Assembly: GCA_050700355.1 (NCBI GenBank)
Contig: JBOHHE010000072.1
Location: forward strand, 1-15,268
Direction: 5' to 3'
Length of the DNA: 15,268 nt
Source: GCA-003244245 sp050700355
GTDB taxonomy: Bacteria; Actinomycetota; Actinomycetes; Mycobacteriales; Pseudonocardiaceae
Below the pieces are notes generated by a model, which worked only from the letters and a program-made list of their open reading frames with translations, did no database searches and was not told the origin of the DNA. Every line of letters begins with the position of its first letter. Positions within the stretch are counted from its first letter, which is position 1. Position numbers and translations under genes: made by a program. Below are positions 6,885 to 13,184 of the stretch, piece by piece.

Positions 6885-6925
6885 AGCTACCAAAGCTCAG
6901 CAGCCCTTGCTGAGCTTTGGTAGCT
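6885..6925. terminator. 18-bp perfect hairpin, probable terminator
   Basis: AGCTACCAAAGCTCAGCA (6885-6902) is perfectly complementary to 6908-6925 across the 5-nt loop GCCCT. It starts 28 nt after the enoyl-CoA hydratase stop and ends the lrp-ech unit. No T-tract follows, but the stem is long and very stable. The symmetric stem may also act on the minus strand. Confidence 0.75.
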
Positions 6926-7009
6926 ATCTATGAGGTTTAGCGACGTTCTGTAGTGGGTACCCTTACAACTGGTGACCGACCGACTACTCTCGTGAAGGTG
7001 CGTGGCTGG

Positions 7010-7459
7010 ATGGACACGAACGGCTACATCACGTTCCTAGTGCTTGGCGTAGTGCTCAGCTTGATCGACGGGCTGCTGATCTACCGGAGTGGCCGGCGGT
7101 ATCTGCAAGAGGTCTACAAGCCTGAAGCCGCCCGCTCCATGATCCAATTGGTGACAGTACTCTTTAGCCTCGTAGTACTGGGGCTGCTGGCGCTGATTTC
7201 GTTGATCGATGTGGATAGTGGGCTTCCAGCCCGCGATGTCGTGGTCCAGCTCGGCATGGTCCTGCTGATGCTCGCCATCATGCACGGTTTGGTGTTGGCA
7301 ATTCTGATGAAGATCAGGAACCGACGTCGGCAGGAAAAGATCACAGATGAATTCTCGGCGATAAATCACCAACGAGCCGCGCACGAGGTTACGGTTCAGC
7401 CGGTGACCGAAGAAGATGGGGGACAGTCACATTCGGCCTCCACCGAGTCGCGATGGTGA
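7010..7459 (+). CDS. Small membrane protein with three predicted transmembrane helices, unknown function
   Basis: This 149-residue protein is not recognised as any named family. Three hydrophobic stretches are clear by eye: residues 7-25 (TFLVLGVVLSLIDGLLIY), 44-66 and 79-100. Each is followed by basic or polar loops, and the soluble C-terminal tail (101-149) is first basic (KIRNRRRQEK) and then acidic and Ser-rich. ATG 7010 is preferred because the helix then begins right after MDTNGY and AAGG lies about 11 nt upstream. Longer in-frame GTG starts (6953, 6992) would add a polar extension. It stands alone between a terminator and a gene-poor stretch, so context gives no function. A TACCCT at 6958-6963 could be its -10 box. 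Confidence 0.65.
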   Translation: MDTNGYITFLVLGVVLSLIDGLLIYRSGRRYLQEVYKPEAARSMIQLVTVLFSLVVLGLLALISLIDVDSGLPARDVVVQLGMVLLMLAIMHGLVLAILMKIRNRRRQEKITDEFSAINHQRAAHEVTVQPVTEEDGGQSHSASTESRW

Positions 7460-7775
7460 CGCGGGCCAGGGCGGTCGGACGTCGAGCGAGATCCGGCCCT
7501 ACATCCCGGGTGATGCATAGCACGCGAACTGCGACGGCAAGCATGACGAGCACGCCGAGGTTCCCACCGAATTCTTCGGCGGGATAGGTCAGCACATAGC
7601 ACGGGTGAGGCCCTCTAGCCGCGCTGCGAGCAGCAGCGCGCTGGCCACGACGTCCGCGCGGAACATCCCGTCCGCCCGAGTGCGGATACGGTAATCCCAG
7701 CCGGGTGGCACCCGGATGAAAGTTTATTCATACGGCATTCAGCTGGGGATCATTTGACGTACGCATGCTGGCGGA
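7460..7775. other. Gene-poor interval with a possible decayed coding remnant on the minus strand
   Basis: No convincing intact gene is seen. On the minus strand, 7711-7589 encodes 40 residues (GTG start; PPGWDYRIRTRADG, then FRADVVASALLLAARLEG) that look protein-like. A second frame continues from 7595 with a hydrophobic stretch (NLGVLVMLAVAVRVL), as if a longer gene had frameshifted. An 8-bp hairpin CGCGCTGC/GCAGCGCG with loop GAGCA (7620-7640) lies inside the remnant and may only reflect its Leu-Ala codons. The promoter of the downstream operon probably lies at the right end, in the A/T-rich patch 7719-7757, but no clear -35/-10 pair stands out. Confidence 0.35.
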
Positions 7776-8429
7776 ATGACCACGCCCGGACATCAACGAG
7801 CTGACGTCGGCCTGGCCCTGCTCACCGGCAGGTCGGCGGGTGAGTTGATGGCTGCGGTGCTGTGGACCGCAGGTGGACGGCTGCGGCGCTGGGCTCTCAC
7901 CCAGGTGGACCATCAGCCCGGTCGGCACACCACGGTGAGCTACTCGGCGCGGGTCCGGTGGACAGACGGGTCGATGACCGGCGAGACGCTCGGCGCCTCG
8001 TCGGGTCCGCTGCCGGACGGCGTGGCCCGACTGAGCGACGGGAACACCGAGATCGGTATGTGGCGCTTTCCGTTCGATCCGGATCTTCCTGCCCTTCCAG
8101 CAGCATGCGACTACGAGCGCATACGACAAATGGTGGCAGGTGCAGGCCTGAGCGTCGATGGTGACGCGGTACGTCTGCGGATACGAGCCTATCGACCGCG
8201 ACGCCGTGCCGTTATCGAGGTGGCCGCACTCGGCGGGCATCGGGTGTTCGTCAAGGTCGTCCGTCCGCATCGAGCGCGTGGGCTGCACGAACGGCATCGG
8301 CTCGCCGACGCTGCGGTACCCACTTCGCTGGGCTGGGCCGAGAACGGGCTGGTGGTGTTGGCCGGGCTGTCCGGGCACCCGTTGCGTGAGATTCCGGATC
8401 ACCGGGAGGTAGCAGGTGGTACGCCTTAA
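7776..8429 (+). pseudogene. Truncated phosphotransferase (N-terminal half only)
   Basis: The 217 residues match the front half of actinomycete phosphotransferases of roughly twice this length. A beta-rich N-terminal domain (TTVSYSARVRWTDG, IGMWRFPFDPDLPALP) is followed by the small kinase lobe: VFVKVVRP with the ATP-binding Lys near 160, LHERHRL, and SLGWAENGLVVL near the hinge. The frame stops soon after HPLREIP, before any catalytic loop (HGDxxxxN) or metal-binding Asp. It therefore cannot be an active kinase alone. The family comparison is from memory. The next gene starts inside its last 14 nt with its own ribosome binding site, as if new DNA had been joined at about 8390-8403. Alternatives are a true short regulatory protein or a split kinase, but the next gene has its own small lobe. 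Confidence 0.6.
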
Positions 8430-9651
8430 CCAGAAGTGGGACGAAGCATCATTGCTGGTGGTGTCCCCGGGCGTCGTACTCGCCCATGCGGCCGACGCAG
8501 TAGCCGAGGCGGTAGCGCGGCGGTGGCCGGGAGAAAGCGTGAGCGTCGGACCGCAGCTGCCCTCAGTAACGAACTACGTCACCAACGTCGCGGTGGGGGA
8601 AGCCCGCTTCGTAGCCAAATACTCCGTGCTCGGAGTCTCGCTGGTCTCCATAGTTCGGGGAGTGTGCGGCCCATGGACCGCAGTCGAGACAACACAACGG
8701 GATTACGTCCGCGATCCTCACTCCCAATTGCTCAGGGAGCGCACGCAGCTGCGACTACTCAATGCGTATACTCGTCGCGACAACACTCCTTTTCGTGTAC
8801 CACAAGTGATCACTTACGAGGCTGGGGTGCTGATTACCGCAGCAGTGGACGGGTCAACTCTGGCAACCGAGATACTGCGGGAACACGTCCAGGCTGACAA
8901 GCTGCTTAGCAGCGTTGTTCAAGCCGTCAATGGACTACACCGTGACATCATCCTGATGAGGCTGGTCCCAGCCGCCGCGCTGGACCGCCCGCATACCTCG
9001 ATCTCAGGTACCTTTGCCCGTAAGTTCCTCGGCCCGGTCGGCGGAGCGTATCGAGACAGCCTGGGCATCGGCTGGGTTGGACCCAACGCGCAGCGGGAGC
9101 TCGCCGCCACGTTCACCACGGTATGCGAAATGCTGGCTCCGCTGCCGCGCAGCCGCTCGGGCAGCGCCGTGATCTACGGGGATCTGAAACCTGAGCACAT
9201 CGTCCTTGATCAGACCGGTCGACAGACCTGGCTTGATCCCGGGCTGCAACGCTGCGATTCCTGCGCCGACGTCGCCAAGCTGATGTTACGAACCGCGCTG
9301 GCACTCATCGTCGCGCAGCCGTCCAGGGCTCGGGTGGTCGCCATCACCGAGGCATTGGAAGCGCTGGCCGCTGAGCAGCCGGTCGGGCGCTCCCGGACCG
9401 CCAGAGCGGACACGCAACGACGGCTGCTTACGCTGTGGGTCGCCGACTGGGCGAACTACCTGGCAACCGGGTTGTCGGTGCCACCTGTCTCTGGCCTGCC
9501 GCTACCACCGGCACTACTCGATGCCGCAGCCCGAGCCGAGTCGCTACTGCAGATCGCCCACGCCACAGCAACCGCTCTGTTCCGCGACCCAGCCCTGGCA
9601 TGGGAAATCATGCTCAGCGGGATCCACCAGCTCGCCGCTGGACCACGCTGA
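8416..9651 (+). CDS. APH/protein-kinase-like phosphotransferase with unusual catalytic loop
   Basis: This 411-residue kinase-fold protein appears complete. The small lobe has Lys68 in RFVAKYS, Glu108 in LLRERTQLRLL and a hinge region near ITYEAGVLITAAVDGSTL. The catalytic loop is YGDLKPEHIVLD (254-265), and the metal-binding Asp274 is in TWLDPGLQ. Position 254 is Tyr where aminoglycoside kinases have His, and His261 replaces the usual Asn. The catalytic Asp256 is present, and the LKPE wording resembles protein kinases. The substrate is unknown; a small molecule or a peptide is possible. GTG 8416 is chosen for GGGAGG at 8404-8409 with a 6-nt spacer. The early part (about 8620-8900) looks less GC-rich than its neighbours, hinting at acquisition. 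It overlaps the next gene by 1 nt (TGATG). Confidence 0.8.
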   Translation: MVRLNQKWDEASLLVVSPGVVLAHAADAVAEAVARRWPGESVSVGPQLPSVTNYVTNVAVGEARFVAKYSVLGVSLVSIVRGVCGPWTAVETTQRDYVRDPHSQLLRERTQLRLLNAYTRRDNTPFRVPQVITYEAGVLITAAVDGSTLATEILREHVQADKLLSSVVQAVNGLHRDIILMRLVPAAALDRPHTSISGTFARKFLGPVGGAYRDSLGIGWVGPNAQRELAATFTTVCEMLAPLPRSRSGSAVIYGDLKPEHIVLDQTGRQTWLDPGLQRCDSCADVAKLMLRTALALIVAQPSRARVVAITEALEALAAEQPVGRSRTARADTQRRLLTLWVADWANYLATGLSVPPVSGLPLPPALLDAAARAESLLQIAHATATALFRDPALAWEIMLSGIHQLAAGPR

Positions 9652-10577
9652 TGAATAGTCACGGCCGCAACAGAGCGCTCCCCAGAGCAAGCGGGCTCGG
9701 GGTGATCGGCGCTGGTCGGGTCGGCCGTGCGGTGACTGCCGCTGCCGTGACCGCCGGGCTCGTGCCCACTGTGCTGGTGCACAGCCGCCAGCTGGTCGAG
9801 GCCGTCGCTCTGGCCACCGATGTCAGTGACCTCGCCGCCACCCAGCACGCCCCGACCCGGGTCGATGCCGTCGAACACCCCCGCGACCTGCGCAGCTGCG
9901 CGGCACTCGTCATCTGCGTGCGAGCAAGATTCCGCAACACCCACTCCGAGGCGCGGCTGGGTGGGCTCACGGTCAACGCGCCCTTGGTTGTCGAACTCGC
10001 CCGGCAGCTCCACGACTTCACGGGACCGGTGATCGTCGTCACCAATCCGGTGGACCTGATGACCCGGGTGTTCGCCGAGCACAGCACCGCGCCCGAGACG
10101 GTAGTCGGAATCGGCTCCAATCTCGACTCGGCCCGCTACCGGACGTTGGTCGCGCGGTTGGCCAACGTTGCCGTCCCGATGGTGACCGGCTCGGTGCTCG
10201 GTGAGCACGGCAGCACGGCGACGATCTGTGCCCACGCCACCCGCATCTTCAGTCGCCCGGTGGAGTTGCCCCTGGCTTGGATTCGACAGCAGCTGCATAC
10301 CAGGGCGGAGACCATCACCGCTGGTATCGACCGCACCCAGTACGGTCCGGCAGGCGCCGTACTCGCCACGGCGGCCAAGTTACTTGGTCACGCCGACGGC
10401 CATGAGGAACTCTCAGTCGCCACACCCAGCGGCGTCCGAATGGGTCAGCGGCTGGGCTTTGCAGGTGGGCACTGGTGGCACGACCCACCTGAACTCGCCC
10501 TCGCCGAACAACAGAGCCTCGCCCACTCCGAAGCCAAGCTCGCCTTCCTCTACGACCAGCTGAAAACCCACCTATAG
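9651..10577 (+). CDS. Lactate/malate dehydrogenase-like NAD-dependent enzyme
   Basis: The 308-residue protein has the LDH/MDH fold. The dinucleotide loop GVIGAGRVG is at 17-25, the TNPVD segment at 131-135, IGSNLDSARYR at 154-164 and GEHGS with the catalytic His186 at 184-188. In LDH the Asp and Arg of LDSAR are the catalytic Asp and substrate-binding Arg, here Asp159 and Arg162. The mobile-loop Arg could be Arg102 in SEARLGG. It should interconvert a 2-hydroxy acid and a 2-keto acid. The Asp that follows GEHG in typical LDH is Ser here, and the mobile loop differs, so the substrate need not be lactate. ATG 9651 overlaps the kinase stop by one nt, so translation is coupled. The gene sits in a kinase/HPrK operon, which argues against housekeeping LDH. 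Confidence 0.82.
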   Translation: MNSHGRNRALPRASGLGVIGAGRVGRAVTAAAVTAGLVPTVLVHSRQLVEAVALATDVSDLAATQHAPTRVDAVEHPRDLRSCAALVICVRARFRNTHSEARLGGLTVNAPLVVELARQLHDFTGPVIVVTNPVDLMTRVFAEHSTAPETVVGIGSNLDSARYRTLVARLANVAVPMVTGSVLGEHGSTATICAHATRIFSRPVELPLAWIRQQLHTRAETITAGIDRTQYGPAGAVLATAAKLLGHADGHEELSVATPSGVRMGQRLGFAGGHWWHDPPELALAEQQSLAHSEAKLAFLYDQLKTHL

Positions 10578-10603
10578 ACCCCCGCCAACCATAAGGAGAC
10601 CTG

Positions 10604-11731
10604 TTGTCCGCCAACTCCCCCTCGTCCCACGCCCTGCACATCCGCGCAGGCGATGCCGTGGTAACCGTAATCACGACCGAGACCGCGGTCATGGAATGGC
10701 TCGCCAGCTACCTCGGATCATGGTGGACTGTGCGAGAGCAACGCAGCACCGACGGGGTGTCCGGCTCACCGGTGTTGTGCTGCAGCCTCGACCCCACCGC
10801 TTACCGATCCACCCACGAGCAGGTCCGCTGCCAGCCGCATCAGGTCGTCCAATTCGCCCGCAAGCCCATCCAGGTCGCTGGCCGATCCGACGGGGTACAC
10901 GCCATCGACCCCGGCGAGCAGGTGGCCTACCGCTCAACCCGCGAGACCGGGCAGGTCGATATCTACGCGGTCGACTCACTCGGGCTCTGCCTGGCCGCCG
11001 CCAGGATCGCCCGCGAACTGGTCCGGGCCCAGCTCGAAGCAGGCGGCTGGTCGATCCTGCACGCCAGCGCTGTGGTAAAGGAAGACTCTGCGCTGCTCAC
11101 CGTGGGCACGAAGGGAGCGGGCAAGACCACCGCAGCGCTGCTGCTGGCCCGGGACGGATGGCAGCTGCTGGCCAACGACCGGGTCTTCATCCACCCTGCC
11201 ACGCTCGCTCTGCTCCCCTGGCCTTCAGCCGCCGCGTTCGGGATCGGGCTGCTGCACGCCCACGGCCTGCTCGACAATGTGCGTGAGCGCATCACCCTCG
11301 GCTACGAATTACATCCCACCGTCGCCCGCGCTGTCGTCACAGCGATCTCCGACGGTCGTACCGAAGCTCTGACCGACGAGCACGGCAAGGAACTCAAACC
11401 ACAGTTCTTCCCCCACCAGCTCGTCGACTGGCTCGGCCTTCGCCTCGCCCGCTCCGCGACCGCCTGCCATCTGCTGTTCCCCCGCATCAACCCGACTGGC
11501 CAGCCCGCACTCGAACCCACCCCACGAACACTGACCACTACCGATTTCTTCGACCCAGCCGGAGACGACCGCTACCCCGATTTCCTCGGGCTAGCCCGAA
11601 TCTCACCGGAGCAGCGCCACCAGATGTGGGCCCAAATCGGCCACCGCGTCGAGTATCTCCCCCATCGAGGTGTGCTACTGAACCACGACACGGCCCGGTC
11701 GCGACAGCTGCTGGCTACACTGACTAACTGA
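10604..11731 (+). CDS. HPr-kinase-like P-loop protein
   Basis: The 375-residue protein has a variable N-terminal domain (1-145) and a P-loop kinase domain of HPr kinase/phosphorylase or PEP-carboxykinase type. HASAV is at 153-157, the Walker A GTKGAGKTT at 168-176, and LANDRVFI with a probable metal-binding Asp192 at 189-196. True HprK acts on HPr in Gram-positive sugar regulation. Actinomycete homologues of this looser type often sit in peptide (RiPP) clusters, and in some lasso-peptide clusters such a kinase phosphorylates the C-terminal Ser. The substrate here is unknown. The start is TTG 10604, supported by AAGGAG at 10593-10598. It follows the LDH-like gene by 26 nt and ends 5 nt from the convergent PIMT gene. 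No HPr or PTS gene is in the window. Confidence 0.78.
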   Translation: MSANSPSSHALHIRAGDAVVTVITTETAVMEWLASYLGSWWTVREQRSTDGVSGSPVLCCSLDPTAYRSTHEQVRCQPHQVVQFARKPIQVAGRSDGVHAIDPGEQVAYRSTRETGQVDIYAVDSLGLCLAAARIARELVRAQLEAGGWSILHASAVVKEDSALLTVGTKGAGKTTAALLLARDGWQLLANDRVFIHPATLALLPWPSAAAFGIGLLHAHGLLDNVRERITLGYELHPTVARAVVTAISDGRTEALTDEHGKELKPQFFPHQLVDWLGLRLARSATACHLLFPRINPTGQPALEPTPRTLTTTDFFDPAGDDRYPDFLGLARISPEQRHQMWAQIGHRVEYLPHRGVLLNHDTARSRQLLATLTN

Positions 11732-11736
11732 TAGCA

Positions 11737-12903
11737 CTAATTCAGCTCGATCCGCTGGCCGCCGGGTGTCACGGTGAACCGCCAGCGGTCGACGTTCGGT
11801 CTGCCTTGCACGAGCCACCATTGGTGAGCGGAGTGGACTTCGTCCCAGAGTCGCCGGAATCCATACTGGAGCACCGGGAACTCGGCATCGCTGGCGTCCG
11901 GAGTGGAGTGGGTCAGCTTGGCCCACGACCGGGACTCGAAATCGAGTAGCCAGAGCGTCCCCATGCCGCCTTTCTGGTCGTAGGGCCAGTATCGCCACTG
12001 ACACTGCGGCACGCGCTGGCCGATGGCGAACCTTGCGGCCTGGTCACCACCGACCGAGTGCGGGTGCAGATCGGTCATGTGGAGCTGTGCCCGGTCCTCG
12101 TCGTCGACCACGGCCGCCACGGGTCCCCGCCGTACCCGCAACCACATGAACGACGACTCACCGACGATGCCGCCGCTCGCGCTGCCGTGCTCGTCGACGG
12201 TCAAGGCCACCAGCGCACCGGTATAGCTGTTGGCCCACGGCAGCAGAATCCGGCCCGCCGGCGCGGTCTGAGCCACCCACGGGTACGGGATGCGATTGAC
12301 CGCGGCGGTAGCGATGATCCGGTCATACGGGGCACCCGGCGGGTGCCCGAAAGCCCCGTCGCCGGTGATCACCTCAACCTCTCCATGGCCAGTATCGAAC
12401 AGCGCCTTCCGCGCCTGGGCCGCCACGTCAGGGTCAATCTCGATACTGGTGATGTGATCGGCCCCGAGCCGATGTGCCAGCAACGCCGCGTTGTACCCGG
12501 TGCCAGTACCGATCTCCAAGACACGGTGCCCCGGGTGGGCGTCGAGCGCTGCCAGCATCACCGCGACGATAACCGGGCTCGACGCCGAGCTAGTCGGCAT
12601 CGAGCCGCCGAACCCCGGTCCGTCCGGATGCCCGTCATCGATCTGGGTGATCACCGCATCGTCGTAACCGGTGGCATAGCTCAACCGCAGCCACCGATCC
12701 GGATCGTCGTCCCGACGCAGCGGCACCAACGTCGGCTGGTGGTCGGGATTCCTGATCCACACAATATGGGGAATGAACCGGTGCCGGTGCACGGCCGCCA
12801 GCGCCGACTGCCACGGTGCTACCGCCGCCGTCCACCTGATGAGGTCGTCGTCGGCCAACAGCCGCTCGACCATCCGCTCCCGCAGCTCGGCAGGCTCGGT
12901 CAC
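11737..12903 (-). CDS. Protein-L-isoaspartate O-methyltransferase homologue of the peptide-modifying type
   Basis: This 388-residue SAM-dependent methyltransferase is related to PIMT. The SAM motif is VLEIGTGTGYNAALLA (128-143). The PIMT substrate loop is MPTSSASSPVIVAVML (102-117), and ATAAVNRIPYPW (198-209) matches PIMT motif II. Housekeeping PIMTs are usually much shorter; here about 150 extra residues follow the methyltransferase core and end in a Trp-rich stretch (HQWWLVQGRPNVDRWRFTV). Such C-terminal extensions mark PIMT homologues in lasso-peptide, graspetide, lanthipeptide and imiditide clusters, where they methylate an Asp that then cyclises to an aspartimide. GTG 12903 overlaps the stop of the upstream acidic peptide by 4 nt (GTGA), so the two are coupled. 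The peptide is its most likely substrate. A stand-alone repair role is the alternative but fits the extension and the pairing less well. Confidence 0.85.
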   Translation of the reverse strand: MTEPAELRERMVERLLADDDLIRWTAAVAPWQSALAAVHRHRFIPHIVWIRNPDHQPTLVPLRRDDDPDRWLRLSYATGYDDAVITQIDDGHPDGPGFGGSMPTSSASSPVIVAVMLAALDAHPGHRVLEIGTGTGYNAALLAHRLGADHITSIEIDPDVAAQARKALFDTGHGEVEVITGDGAFGHPPGAPYDRIIATAAVNRIPYPWVAQTAPAGRILLPWANSYTGALVALTVDEHGSASGGIVGESSFMWLRVRRGPVAAVVDDEDRAQLHMTDLHPHSVGGDQAARFAIGQRVPQCQWRYWPYDQKGGMGTLWLLDFESRSWAKLTHSTPDASDAEFPVLQYGFRRLWDEVHSAHQWWLVQGRPNVDRWRFTVTPGGQRIELN

Positions 12904-13046
12904 CGGTCGTGCTTATTGAGCTCGGGAGGCGGAGGTATCGGGCGATCATGGGAGCCATCGAAGGTGTTGTCCTCCTCGCGGTGCTGGCCGCCGTCGTCCT
13001 TGCTGTCGTCGTCGTGGCTGTCACTGCTGTCGTTTTCGTTGCCCAT
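12900..13046 (-). CDS. 48-residue Asp-rich peptide, candidate aspartimide-forming RiPP precursor (imiditide-like)
   Basis: The peptide begins MGNENDSSDSHDDDSKDD and ends PIPPPPELNKHDR. It has 11 Asp and 4 Glu against 5 Lys/Arg, four His, and no Cys. Asp-Gly steps, the most aspartimide-prone context, occur at D18-G19 and D30-G31 (NTFDGSHD). ATG 13046 is well supported: GGAGAGG ends 8 nt upstream and a promoter-like sequence precedes it. The stop overlaps the start of the PIMT homologue by 4 nt. Described imiditides pair a linear precursor with a PIMT homologue that finds it through charge interactions, which fits an acidic peptide. Lack of Cys and of any LanB/LanM, ATP-grasp or lasso cyclase argues against lanthipeptide, graspetide or lasso peptide. 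The modified residue and any cleavage site are unknown. Confidence 0.75.
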   Translation of the reverse strand: MGNENDSSDSHDDDSKDDGGQHREEDNTFDGSHDRPIPPPPELNKHDR

Positions 13047-13070
13047 GGTCTTGTCCTCTCCGCATAGGTG

Positions 13071-13100
13071 CCGATAACGACACAGAGGATGACCGGTCAA
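13071..13100 (-). promoter_or_regulatory. Candidate promoter for the peptide-PIMT unit
   Basis: On the minus strand TTGACC (13100-13095), an 18-nt spacer and TATCGG (13076-13071) lie just upstream of the peptide's ribosome binding site. They would give a leader of roughly 18-20 nt. The -35 is good and the -10 mediocre. Together with the hairpin at 13153-13170 it suggests independent transcription from the upstream SDR operon. Confidence 0.45.
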
Positions 13101-13152
13101 GAGCTGTGGGAGTTGCCACCACGACGAACAGTGAGAGCACTTCCGGGACACG

Positions 13153-13170
13153 CGGGCTGATCAGAGCCCG
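13153..13170 (-). terminator. Short hairpin after the SDR gene, possible terminator
   Basis: CGGGCT (13153-13158) pairs with AGCCCG (13165-13170) around GATCAG. It starts 15 nt beyond the SDR stop codon in the direction of transcription. The stem is only 6 bp, so termination is tentative. It separates the SDR operon from the peptide-PIMT pair. Confidence 0.4.
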
Positions 13171-13184
13171 GCCACCCCGTAGCA

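Noticed and set aside
9456..10298. 280-residue minus-strand frame opposite the LDH-like gene
   Set aside because: His/Arg/Gly-rich shadow without motifs; the plus strand carries GVIGAGRVG, TNPVD and GEHG.
9651..10577. Housekeeping L-lactate or malate dehydrogenase
   Set aside because: GEHG is followed by Ser instead of the usual Asp, the mobile loop is atypical, and the gene is coupled to a kinase, so a specialised substrate is more likely.
12900..13046. Reading the peptide as an FxLD-type lanthipeptide precursor
   Set aside because: It has no Cys, and no lanthionine synthetase gene is present. PIMT association alone is shared by several RiPP classes.
12058..13077. 339-residue plus-strand frame opposite the PIMT and peptide genes
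   Set aside because: Antisense shadow of a high-GC gene. The minus strand shows clear PIMT motifs, and this frame has none.
13047..13151. N-terminal extension of the acidic peptide from a GTG at 13151, with a CxxC-like start
   Set aside because: No ribosome binding site precedes the GTG, while ATG 13046 has GGAGAGG at good spacing and a promoter-like sequence lies inside the extension.
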